A DNA stretch of 64,000 nt from Ampullaceana balthica. Taxonomy: Eukaryota; Mollusca; Gastropoda; Lymnaeidae. This document shows, in pieces, positions 1 to 10,598 of this stretch. Location: positions 310,001-374,000 of the forward strand of contig CALYLW010000425.1 of assembly GCA_944989445.1 (NCBI GenBank), given 5' to 3'. Each line of letters begins with the position of its first letter. The stretch's first letter is position 1. The position numbers and the translations under genes are program-made. The notes below the pieces were generated by a model. It ran no database searches. It was not told the DNA's origin and saw only the letters and a program-made list of their open reading frames with translations.

Positions 1-3000
1 TGACAGACAGAGATAGTTTATGACAGACAGAGATAGTTTATGACAGAATGAGATAGTTTATGACAGAATGAGATAGTTTATGACAGAATGAGTTAGTTTA
101 TGACAGAATGAGATAGTTTATGACAGACAGAGATAGTTTATGACAGAATGAGATAGTTTATGACAGAATGAGATAGTTTATGACAGAATGAGTTAGTTTA
201 TGACAGAATGAGATAGTTTATGACAGACAGAGATAGTTTATGACAGAATGAGATAGTTTATGACAGAATGAGATAGTTTATGACAGAATGAGATAGTTTA
301 TGACAGAATGAGATAGTTTATGACAGAATGAGATAGTTTATGACAGAATGAGATAGTTTATGACAGACAGAGATAGCTTATGGCAGACGGAGATAGTTTA
401 TGACAGACAGAGATATTTAATTACAGACAGATAGTTTATGACAGAATGAGATAGTTTATGACAGAATGAGATAGTTTATGACAGACAGAGATAGCTTATG
501 GCAGACGGAGATAGTTTATGACAGACAGAGATATTTAATTACAGACAGAGATAGTTTATGACAGAATGAGATAGTTTATGACAGAATGAGATAGTTTATG
601 ACAGAATGAGATAGCTTATGGCAGACGGAGATAGTTTATGACAGACAGAGATATTTAATTACAGACAGATAGTTTATGACAGAATGAGATAGTTTATGAC
701 AGAATGAGATAGTTTATGACAGACAGAGATAGCTTATGGCAGACGGAGATAGTTTATGACAGACAGAGATATTTAATTACAGACAGAGATAGTTTATGAC
801 AGAATGAGATAGTTTATGACAGAATGAGATAGTTTATGACAGAATGAGATAGTTTATGACAGAATGAGATAGTTTAAGACAGAATGAGATAGTTTATGAC
901 AGAATGAGATAGTTTATGACAGAATGAGATAGTTTATGACAGAATGAGATAGTTTATGACAGACAGAGATAGTTTATGACAGAATGAGATAGTTTATGAC
1001 AGAATGAGATAGTTTATGACAGAATGAGATAGTTTATGACAGAATGAGATAGTTCATGACAGAATGAGATAGTTTATGAGAGAATGAGATAGTTTAGGAC
1101 AGAATGAGATAGCTTATGACAGAATGAGATAGTTTAGGACAGAATGAGATAGTTTATGACAGAATGAGATAGTTTATGACAGAATGAGATAGTTTATGAC
1201 AGAATGAGATAGTTTATGACAGAATGAGATAGTTTATGACAGAATGAGATAGTTTATGACAGAATGAGATAGTTTAGGACAGACAGAGATAATGTATGAC
1301 AGACAGAGATAGTTTATGACAGACAGAGATAGTTTATGACAGACAGAGATAGTTTATGACAGAATGAGATAGTTTATGACAGAATGAGATAGTTTATGAC
1401 AGAATGAGATAGTTTATGACAGACAGAGATAGCTTATGGCAGACGGAGATAGTTTATGACAGACAGAGATATTTAATTACAGACAGATAGTTTATGACAG
1501 AATGAGATAGTTTATGACAGAATGAGATAGTTTATGACAGACAGAGATAGCTTATGGCAGACGGAGATAGTTTATGACAGACAGAGATATTTAATTACAG
1601 ACAGAGATAGTTTATGACAGAATGAGATAGTTTATGACAGAATGAGATAGTTTATGACAGAATGAGATAGTTTATGACAGAATGAGATAGTTTAAGACAG
1701 AATGAGATAGTTTATGACAAAATGAGATAGTTTATGACAGAATGAGATAGTTTAGGACAGAATGAGATAGCTTATGACAGAATGAGATAGTTTAGGACAG
1801 AATGAGATAGTTTATGACAGAATGAGATAGTTTATGACAGAATGAGATAGTTTAGGACAGAATGAGATAGTTTATGACAGAATGAGATAGTTTATGACAG
1901 AATGAGATAGTTTATGACAGACAGAAATAGTTTATGACAGAATGAGATAGTTTATGACAGACAGAGATAGTTTATGACAGAATGAGATAGTTTAAGACAG
2001 AATGAGATAGTTTATGACAGAATGAGATAGTTTAAGACAGAATGAGATAGTTTATGACAAAATGAGATAGTTTATGACAGAATGAGATAGTTTAGGACAG
2101 AATGAGATAGCTTATGACAGAATGAGATAGTTTAGGACAGAATGAGATAGTTTATGACAGAATGAGATAGTTTATGACAGAATGAGATAGTTTATGACAG
2201 AATGAGATAGTTTATGACAGAATGAGATAGTTTATGACAGAATGAGATAGTTAATGACAGACAGAGATAGCTTATGGCAGACGGAGATAGTTTATGACAG
2301 ACAGAGATAGTTTATGACAGACAGAGATAGTTTATGACAGAATGAGATAGTTTAGGACAGAATGAGATAGTTTATGACAGAATGAGATAGTTTATGACAG
2401 AATGAGATAGTTTATGACATAATGAGATAGTTTAGGACAGAATGAGATAGCTTATGACAGAATGAGATAGTTTAGGACAGAATGAGATAGTTTATGACAG
2501 AATGAGATAGTTTATGACAGAATGAGATAGTTTATGACAGAATGAGATAGTTTATGACAGAATGAGATAGTTTATGAGAGAATGAGATAGTTTAGGACAG
2601 ACAGAGATAATGTATGACAGACAGAGATAGTTTATGACAGACAGAGATAGTTTATGACAGACAGAGATAGTTTATGACAGAATGAGATAGTTTATGACAG
2701 AATGAGATAGTTTATGACAGAATGAGATAGTTTATGAGAGAATGAGATAGTTTAGGACAGACAGAGATAATTTAGGACAGACAGAGATAGTTTATGACAG
2801 ACAGAGATAGTTTATGACAGACAGAGATAGTTTATGACAGAATGAGATAGTTTAGGACAGAATGAGATAGTTTAGGACAGAATGAGATAGTTTATGACAG
2901 AATGAGATAGTTTATGACAGAATGAGATAGTTTATGACAGAATGAGATAGTTTATGACAGAATGAGATAGTTTAGGACAGACAGAGATAATTTATGACAG

Positions 3001-4298
3001 ACAGAGATAGTTTATGACAGAATGAGATAATTTATGACAGAATGAGATAGTTTATGACAGAATGAGATAGTTTATGACAGAATGAGATAGTTTATGACAG
3101 AATGAGATAGTTTATGACAGAATGAGATAGTTTATGACAGACAGAGATAGTTTATGACAGAATGAGATAGTTTATGACAGACAGAGATAGTTTATGACAG
3201 AATGAGATAGTTAAAGACAGAATGAGATAGTTTATGACAGAATGAGATAGTTTAAGACAGAATGAGATAGTTTATGACAGAATGAGATAGCTTATGACAG
3301 AATGAGATAGTTTAGGACAGAATGAGATAGTTTATGACAGAATGAGATAGTTTATGACAGAATGAGATAGTTTATGACAGAATGAGATAGTTTATGACAG
3401 ACAGAGATAGTTTATGACAGACAGAGATAGTTTATGACAGAATGAGATAGTTTATGACAGAATGAGATAGTTTATGACAGAATGAGATAGTTTATGACAG
3501 ACAGAGATAGCTTATGGCAGACGGAGATAGTTTATGACAGACAGAGATATTTAATTACAGACAGATAGTTTATGACAGAATGAGATAGTTTATGACAGAA
3601 TGAGATAGTTTATGACAGACAGAGATAGCTTATGGCAGACGGAGATAGTTTATGACAGACAGAGATATTTAATTACAGACAGATAGTTTATGACAGAATG
3701 AGATAGTTTATGACAGAATGAGATAGTTTATGACAGAATGAGATAGTTTACGACATAATGAGATAGTTTATGACAGAATGAGATAGTTTATGACAAAATG
3801 AGATAGTTTATGACAGAATGAGATAGTTTAGGACAGAATGAGATAGTTTATGACAGAATGAGATAGTTTATGACAGAATGAGATAGTTTAGGACAGAATG
3901 AGATAGTTTATGACAGAATGAGATAGTTTAGGACAGAATGAGATAGTTTAGGACAGACAGAGATAATTTAGGACAGACAGAGATAATTTAGGACAGACAA
4001 AGATAGTTTATGACAGACAGAGATAGTTTATGACAGACAGAGATAGTTTATGACAGAATGAGATAGTTTAGGACAGACAGAGATAGTTTATGACAGAATG
4101 AGATAGTTTAGGACAGAATGAGATAGTTTATGACAGAATGAGATAGTTTAGGACATAATGAGATAGTTTATGACAGAATGAGATAGTTTAGGACAGAATG
4201 AGATAGTTTAGGACAGAATGAGATAGTTTAGGACAGAATGAGATAGTTTAGGACAGAATGAGATAGTTTATGACAGACAGAGATAGCTTATGAAAGAC
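1..4298. repeat. 20-bp satellite array, truncated at left edge
   Basis: About 215 head-to-tail copies of a 20-bp unit (tgacagaatgagatagttta), running in from the window edge. Two main variants alternate at the AATG/ACAG position. A distinctive variant block containing agcttatggcagacggagat followed by atatttaatt recurs near 379, 494, 614, 731, 1430, 1548, 3510 and 3628, which shows higher-order organisation. Every reading frame is closed or trivial, so it is not coding. Confidence 0.98.
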
Positions 4299-4412
4299 GA
4301 CGATGAAATAGTAACAGCAGATAAAATAATTTCGATTGTGTTCCTGCTTTTATCTAAGAATCAATATACATGTACTTGAAGGTATTTTAAAAAAAAATAC
4401 TTTTAGATTTTT

Positions 4413-4888
4413 GGTACTCATTGTCTGCTGAAAGATTATTGTGGCACTCATTGTCTGCTGAAAGATTATTGTGGCACTCATTGTCTGCTGAAAGATTATT
4501 GTGGCACTCATTGTCTGCTGAAAGATTATTGTGGTACTCATTGTCTGCTGAAAGATTATTGTGGTACTCATTGTCTGCTGAAAGATTATTGTGGCACTCA
4601 TTGTCTGCTGAAAGATTATTGTGGTACTCATTGTCTGCTGAAAGATTATTGTGGCACTCATTGTCTGCTGAAAGATTATTGTGGTACTCATTGTCTGCTG
4701 AAAGATTATTGTGGCAATCATTGTCTGCTGAAAGATTATTGTGGTACTCATTGTCTGCTGAAAGATTATTGTGGCACTCATTGTCTGCTGAAAGATTATT
4801 GTGGTACTCATTGTCTGCTGAAAGATTATTGTGGCACTCATTGTCTGCTGAAAGATTATTGTGGTACTCGTTGTCTGCTGAAAGATTA
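4413..4888. repeat. 30-bp minisatellite, left part
   Basis: About 16 copies of a 30-bp unit beginning ttgtctgctgaaagattatt, with a C/T difference in the ggcactca/ggtactca part. The period is divisible by three, so both strands stay open as repetitive ORFs, which are artefacts. The array stops at AGATTA (4883-4888) and resumes at 7855 beyond a LINE insertion. Confidence 0.97.
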
Positions 4889-4921
4889 ATAATAATAATA
4901 AATTTATAATTTTTATAGCGC

Positions 4922-6038
4922 CGTATTTATTTTGAGTATGGCATTAAAGATTTTTTTTAAATATTGAATTAAATTATGCATGAATGTTCTGTTTTTTCCT
5001 CGCATACATTTTAAATGTTACTGGCAACCACGGTTTAGGCTATATTCATTTTGTTTTTGAAATAAACATATCACGGCACGTTTCCCTTTTTTAAAAATCA
5101 ATCTGAATTATACACTGATATGCAAAATAGTTAAAAGAACAGGCCGACTAAAGTGTGGGAAACATCGTTTGACGTCCCCAATGTTACTTGTCGTATTTCA
5201 GAACCTTTATCTGTAGCTCGGTTTGCCTTTGCGGCGTCTTAAGACATTCAAAAGAAACCTTTGTTCCAGTAGCGCAAATTATTGTTATTTTTTAAATCAG
5301 CGCAATTCCTTTTTACCCGTGTTACTCTTAAATCAGTACGGTCATCCTTATTGGATTTCGCCAATGTTGGATTGTCCGCTTTCTATGCATTTATCTATTG
5401 TTATGAAGCACGGATTGCGTTCCGTTTAATCTGTATTCAAAAGAACCTCTGATCTCGTCACGCCTTTTAATTTTATTATAAACCAGCCTAATTTCTTTTG
5501 AAAGGCGTAAATATAAATCATGGAACCCTGATGTTTGGTCCCTACCTCGTTGTAAAATCATTAAACAAGGGAAGAGTGTAGCTAAAGAATATATCGACTG
5601 ACAAAATACTAAGAAACACCGACAATGTCAGTAACGTAAAAGTTTACAGCAATTAACAGGTTTCTTCACCCAATCAGTTCCCTAATGACTCTGTTAAAGT
5701 AATGTCAATGGGAGCATACAATAAAAGGAACAAGAAAACACAGGTGAAGAAATAGATCATCTTGATACAACCTGTCTCAAAAAAATGCAGTTTAGGTCTT
5801 TTAACCCACTAACAATTTCAAGAAGAAAGCGTCTAAGCACAACTCTTGGCCTTACTTTTGACAAGTTTGTATATTATGGCCGCAATCGAGATCTTGAACA
5901 ACCAAGGTGTACATATTAAGAGGGGTAGGGAAGGTTACTTCAGGGTCATAAGTTACATTCTGACAGGAACAGAGGACAACCATATACTCCTCAGAGTTAA
6001 AGTAATTCAACACGTGAACACTGGCAATACATAACAAC
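4922..6038. other. Unassigned AT-rich sequence inside the LINE tail
   Basis: No recognisable gene. The short ORFs at 5223-5429 and 5846-6037 have no identifiable domain. The segment lies between the two halves of the split LINE tail, so it was probably brought in by a secondary insertion or rearrangement. Confidence 0.4.
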
Positions 6039-6345
6039 TACACAACTACTACACAACAACCACATAACTACATAACTACATGACAATTACATAACAACTA
6101 CATAACAACCACATAACAACCACATAACAACTAAATAACAACCACATAACAACCACATAACAACCACATAACAACTAAATAACAACCACATAACAACCAC
6201 ATAACAACTAAATAACAACCACATAACAACCACATAACAACCACATAACAACTAAATAACAACCACATAACAACCACATAACTACATAACAACTACATAA
6301 CAACAACATAACAACCACATAACAACTACATGACAACTACATGGG
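6039..6345. repeat. 11-bp minisatellite
   Basis: About 27 copies of an 11-bp unit (aaccacataac and the variants aactacataac and aactaaataac). The array is non-coding and lies within DNA that splits the LINE tail. Confidence 0.93.
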
Positions 6346-6360
6346 TTGGCTGAGGAAACC

Positions 6361-6625
6361 AGGAAAACCAATATCAACATTAAAAACTAACTATCAACAT
6401 TTAAAACCAACACTATCAACATTTAAAACTAATTATCAACATTTAAAACCAACACTATCAACATTTAAAACTAATTATCAACATTTAAAACTAATTATCA
6501 ACATTTAAAACCAACACTATCAACATTTAAAACTAATTATCAACATTTAAAACCAACTCTATCAACATTTAAAACCACACTATCAACATTAAAAACCATC
6601 ACTATTAACATTTAAAACTCTAATA
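6361..6625. repeat. 20-22-bp minisatellite
   Basis: About 12 copies of an element with the core atcaacatttaaaac. Units alternate between 20 and 22 bp (aattatc versus aacactatc), which gives an irregular period. Confidence 0.9.
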
Positions 6626-6639
6626 CAAATTCAAAACTA

Positions 6640-6716
6640 GATATAAACCAATGAAAAGCGTAGGACGTAATAATCTTCTGTATAGAAGGAGCGTCTCTAA
6701 ATGATAAGATAAGATA
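6640..6716 (+). mobile_element. 3' end of a GATAA-tailed LINE (family A)
   Basis: The sequence runs through aataatcttctgtatagaag and gagcgtct to gataagataagataa. The same 3' end is joined to a reverse transcriptase C-terminus at 18010-18570, which identifies it as the LINE tail. Only the tail is kept here. Confidence 0.75.
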
Positions 6717-7127
6717 ATGGTAAGGAATCCAAAGTGTTAACACTCGCGTGAAAAGCAACAAATAAAACCAGTCTTAAATTATAGTTTTAAAATAATCATG
6801 TAGTGCTTGATTATGTTAATGTTAAATTTAAACAAATAAAAACGCTGATTTCATAAATATTTGCATACACTGTAACTTTAGAACTTGAATCGTCAAAATT
6901 ATATAAGATTTCATATTTTAAAAACGAGACAACGACATCATCATTTTAAAAATAAAATGTAATGCTCCTTTCATTCATCATAAAATATTGTATAATTATT
7001 ATTTTATTTTAATTAAAACAATTTTGCTACTTCAGAAAAGAGTTTAATTTCTTTGACAGAGCTAAAATATGAAGAGAAAGTCTAAAAAGTCATTCATCCA
7101 TTTTTTACTATATGTCCCCATGTTGTC
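6717..7127. other. AT-rich spacer
   Basis: About 410 bp of A/T-rich sequence. I see no gene, repeat or inverted ends. Confidence 0.5.
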
Positions 7128-7252
7128 AAAGGGGTATATTCTGGCCTGAGGGGGTATATTCTGGCCTAGGCCAGTTTAACCCCGGGGGTATATTCTGGCC
7201 TAGGCCAGATTATACCCGGGTATATTCTGGTCAGGGGTTTAATCTGGCCTGT
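7128..7252. repeat. Short GC-rich palindromic repeats
   Basis: Four or five imperfect copies of gggggtatattctggcctag. The tggcctaggcca core is self-complementary, and adjacent copies are partly inverted, so the block can fold into hairpins. Confidence 0.8.
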
Positions 7253-7365
7253 TACATCGGCAAGGAGCCGGGCTCACAGCGCTTTACAGGGAGATAATTG
7301 CAAACATATAATAATTTAAATAAATACTCTTATCATAATAACCACAGAAATGACAGTACAATACA

Positions 7366-7533
7366 CATAAGCTACGTTAATCATTATGACAGTACAATAC
7401 ACATAATCTACGTTAATCATTATGTCAGTACAATACACATAAGATACGTTAATCATTATGACAGTACAATACACATAAGCTACGTTAATCATTATGTCAG
7501 TACAATACACATAAGCTACGTTAATCATTAAAA
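7366..7533. repeat. 36-bp minisatellite in the LINE 3' UTR
   Basis: Four to five copies of a 36-bp unit (starts gacagtacaatacacataag) between the reverse transcriptase end and the LINE tail motif. The unit length is divisible by three, which creates false ORFs on both strands. Confidence 0.93.
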
Positions 7534-7544
7534 AGAAATGTGGT

Positions 7545-7854
7545 TTCTTTGATATTGAAAATAAATTTTGAAAAGTTGCGTCTTAAGTGCAGTTTTGAAG
7601 GACTTGGTAGATGAAATACTCCGGGTGTGTAATGGTAGAGAATTCCATTGTTTGGCTGCACAAAAAGAGAATGACCTTTCACCCAAAGTTTTAGCTCGTG
7701 TCTTAGGAACACAGAGAATGCGCGTGTCTGCAGAAGAGCGTAGCTGACGACTTGGTGAGTAGACCGACAGAAGCTCAGTAAGATAGGAAGGGCATGAGTC
7801 AGAAAAGAAGTTGTGACAGAGAAAGGCCAGTTTTTAATCAATTCGGGCTTGTAT
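7545..7854 (-). pseudogene. LINE reverse transcriptase C-terminal fragment (CR1/L2-like)
   Basis: One minus-strand frame reads through a typical non-LTR C-terminus: CPSYLTELL, then SRQLRSS, then CVPKTRAKTLGERSFSF, then WNSLPLHTRS, then SFKTALKTQLFK. This arrangement is characteristic of the end of CR1/L2/Rex-type open reading frames. The polymerase domain and the endonuclease are missing because of 5' truncation, so the copy is dead. Confidence 0.8.
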
Positions 7855-7920
7855 AGATTATTGTGGTACTCATTGTCTGCTTAAAGATTATGTGGTACTC
7901 ATTGTCTTCTGAAAGATTAT
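7855..7920. repeat. 30-bp minisatellite, right remnant
   Basis: Two decayed units of the array seen at 4413-4888 (gtggtactcattgtctgct), directly after the LINE insertion. They show the LINE landed inside the array. Confidence 0.85.
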
Positions 7921-7974
7921 TATTTTTTTGAACATGCTTTATTAGCTTTGTTTCGTGATTAATCTTATCTTAAA

Positions 7975-8705
7975 CTTTTAAAAATTTGTTGCTTCTTATT
8001 ACCATGTTTTTATTAACTTGCTTTCGTGTCTGTCTGTCTGTCCGCAATTTTTCAAATTTACCAACGTAAAATTAAACCACTTCTGATGGTCCTAGAGAGC
8101 TCAAAATTTTTACCACATATAGATTGTGGATGACAATGCATTGTATCAAAATTTCAGATCGATCGAATGTACCGCAATTAAATTATTTCATTTTTTAGTT
8201 TATCTCTATATAAGTATCCGTCTGCTGTAGTTAAATTTCACTTGCTGAGTTCACCCCGTGACCTCATCGCCGTTGGGCGGGCGCTGATGAGGTGTTTGGT
8301 AAAATAGAGGTAAAAAAGATTTTTAAAAAACACGTTTTTGTTAGTGGACTAAAAAGAAGAAAATAAATAAAAGTAAATAAAATATTTTTAAAAACCACGT
8401 TTTTATAAGTGGACTAAAAAGAAGAAAATAATTTAAAACGTATAACTTCAAGTACTTTCATATAATATGACTAAAAACGTGGGGCGGGCGCTTATGAGGT
8501 TTAACATATGCGGTTCACTCATTCTCTCACTTATAGATCTCTCTTTTGCCTTCTAAATTATAAATCTTTAACTTTTATACCAAACACCCACCCAACGTTT
8601 TTAGTCATATTAAATTAAAGTACTTGAAGTTATAAGTTTTAAATTATTTTCTTCTTTTTAGTCCACTTATAAAAACGTGGTTTTTAAAAATATTTTTTAA
8701 ACTTT
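7975..8705. mobile_element. Composite repeat with inverted arms around a LINE scrap (copy 1)
   Basis: The left flank (7975-8240) carries the dispersed core described at 17515. The arm at about 8376-8480 (aaaaccacgtttttataagt onward) is repeated inverted at about 8590-8705. Between the arms, about 70 bp match the N-terminal side of the LINE family A fragment at 18112-18570, here in plus orientation. It appears to be an internally deleted relative of the copy at 17515-18720. Confidence 0.7.
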
Positions 8706-8709
8706 TATT

Positions 8710-8935
8710 TATTAATAAAATTACTTTCGTTTCTGTCTGTATGTCTGCATGCAAAATTGTAAATTTTCCAACGTAAAATTATACAACTTTTGATGGTCCT
8801 AGAGATATAATTATTTTATTACAGATAGATCTTGGATGACAATGCATTGTATCAAAATTTCAGATCGATCAAACGTACCGTAATTAAATTACTGCATTTT
8901 TAGTTTATCTCTATATAACATATGTAATTCAAATA
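8710..8935 (+). repeat. Dispersed repeat core (family Q)
   Basis: Shares with other copies the order ccaacgtaaaatta, gatggtcctagag, caatgcattgtatc, then aaatttcagatcgatc, gtaccgtaattaaatta and tttttagtttatctctatat. About ten copies occur in this window. No coding capacity is visible. Confidence 0.75.
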
Positions 8936-9089
8936 CACGGTTTGTTATTGTTTTTCTTTGACGTGCCAGGTGAGTTCACGCGTTGACACCCCGTTTATGT
9001 CCACACCCCTCCCCCTTCCCCCAGTTTTAAAGCCAGGGGATATCACTCGGTGTCAGTCTGTAAATGTTTGTCGCGTTTGAACATAATCA

Positions 9090-9385
9090 ATACTGTTAGT
9101 TATGTCTCATATATAAGGCATTTACAGTCAAAAACTTTGTTTTTACGGGGTTGTTTGATTAAATCCCTTATATTAACTTCGAAATCTTGTCTCTCAGTCG
9201 TTCGTCGTCGGACGGAAAAACAAAAGTAAAAAATGACCCACTTTCCGTCATGCCATCGAGCTGAAATTTGGCACATAGACCCGCGTCACCTAACAATGCA
9301 TCGTATCAAAATTGCAGATCGATCGAACGTACCGTAATTAAATTACTGCATTTTTAGTTTATCTCTATAGAACAAATGTAATAGG
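9090..9385 (+). repeat. Dispersed repeats E (partial) and Q
   Basis: Positions 9090-9180 match the end of family E (tcaaaaactttgtttttacg). Positions 9185-9385 carry the Q core in its longer form with gagctgaaatttggcacata. The same E-then-Q order occurs near 39000-39310. Confidence 0.65.
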
Positions 9386-9387
9386 CA

Positions 9388-9600
9388 ACACTTTCCACGC
9401 ACGAATTCCGGACGGGAAGAACGAGAATTTGTTTTTGTATGTGTTCTTGCATACGGAATAAGAAAAGTGTTTTATCCATATGTCTATCTGAGGGTTGTAT
9501 TAGATTATCTTTGTTTTGTATTTCCAAATTAGATTTAATTGCCTTTTGTATTATTACTACTTTGATTTTTCCTTCTATTTTTTTAATTTTTTTCTTTTCT
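9388..9600 (-). pseudogene. LINE family A C-terminal fragment
   Basis: Reverse complement of the segment matching 18170-18380, including the region that encodes FFPSGIRAWNGLP in the better copy. Small changes break the frame. The downstream tail is absent. Confidence 0.65.
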
Positions 9601-10130
9601 CATAAGTCCTTAATTCAATCATAATCCCCAAAACATATTCATTTAAAAATTCAAGTTCAGCATATTCTTCTACCACAGAGAACTGATGAAATTTTTATGA
9701 AAAACAGAGAGGTCAATCTATGAAAACGACAATGAGATGACAATCTAATAAATGAAAACTGAAAACTCTTTGTTTTAGCCCGTAAAGAAATAGGTCATTT
9801 AATGACATAACAAAAGAAACAACTTATTACATAGCATAGCTTTGAAATTGTGTTAGCATCATAGCCTCTCGGGGATATACGCAAAATAAAATATTGTATA
9901 CAAGCCAAAATAATGTCATAAAACTATTTCTTAAACGGCATCCGGACTGCTTAATAACAGAAACTGGTCGAAAACTTTGCTTATTGAATCATTCAACACT
10001 ATATTTATAAATAGGCATTCTTACGTCATAAATAATAATGAAGTTGGCATCGTAAGTTCAAAGTTCATGACATAAATTGACGGACATCCAAGGCTGACAC
10101 CACTAAACAATGTGTTATTGTTTCTGTTTT
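9601..10130. other. Unassigned intergenic sequence
   Basis: About 530 bp of AT-rich sequence in which I see no gene or named repeat. Confidence 0.5.
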
Positions 10131-10132
10131 AG

Positions 10133-10248
10133 ATCAGCGGAGGTCAGTCCTCAGAGAAGACAATCAGCTGGCAACCAGAGATTGTGAACAGGGTGAAGCT
10201 TTGCTACCTCTACCCCCCCCCCAGGGCTGTAGCACCACTGTTGATGCT
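10133..10248 (+). other. Candidate orphan exon, unknown gene
   Basis: A strong acceptor (tattgtttctgttttag) precedes 116 nt, and a consensus donor GTAAGT starts at 10249. Two of the three frames are open. One reads QRRSVLREDNQ then LATRDCEQGEALLPLP, the other begins SGGQSSEKTISWQPE. I recognise no family and find no partner exon on this strand, so this may be a chance pair of splice signals. Confidence 0.3.
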
Positions 10249-10531
10249 GTAAGTCATTAGGGACTAACAGAGTGATTTAAAGACCTCCATTTGATTATCG
10301 GCTGAGTTGAGCGTGTCAAAAAATAGTCACCGTTCAAAAGAGAAAATGTCCCATATTTGTCGCCACGACTTTGAGAGAGGGGATGTCGAGAGATTGGGCC
10401 GTAAGCAATGATGTTATAGAACAAATAAACACATGTGAAGCTGGATAGAAGAAAGCATTAAGTTTCCATATCCGGAACTATCATAAAATAAACTTTTATC
10501 GCTTAAGTTACTCTTTGTTGATGTTGTTGTT
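10249..10531. other. Sequence downstream of the sulfotransferase stop
   Basis: No gene seen. On the minus strand this would be 3' UTR or flanking sequence of the sulfotransferase, but I did not find a convincing AATAAA signal in it. Confidence 0.4.
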
Positions 10532-10598
10532 TCAAATTGACGAGAAGTAAACTGGTGGTTGTGTATCGTCTGGTGGTTGTGTATCGTAACCACACATT
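10532..10598 (-). repeat. Duplicate of the sulfotransferase C-terminal end
   Basis: Immediately past the stop codon the minus strand again encodes the end of the protein: MCGYDTQPPDDTQPP followed by VYFSSI and a stop, compared with MFGYDTQPP to VHFSST in the gene. This is a tandem duplication of the last coding segment, shifted out of use by the first stop. Confidence 0.8.

Larger units (their letters stand above)
4889..7854 (-). mobile_element. 5'-truncated CR1/L2-like LINE inserted in the 30-bp array
   Basis: The minus strand holds the reverse transcriptase C-terminal region (7545-7854), then the 3' UTR with the tail motif tgtaaagcgctgtgagcc (about 7289-7270). The tail then breaks off near 7255 and resumes at 4921-4889 with gcgctataaaaatt followed by (ATT)n. 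The same tail is uninterrupted at 61375-61440, so about 2.3 kb (4922-7255) was probably inserted into the LINE tail later. AGATTA at 4883-4888 and 7855-7860 fits a target duplication, and the same 30-bp array lies on both sides. Confidence 0.72.

Noticed and set aside
1..4298. CRISPR array
   Set aside because: Repeats are directly tandem with no unique spacers, and the genome is eukaryotic.
5223..5429. 68-codon ORF
   Set aside because: No recognisable domain, no splice or promoter support, and it lies in DNA that interrupts a LINE tail.
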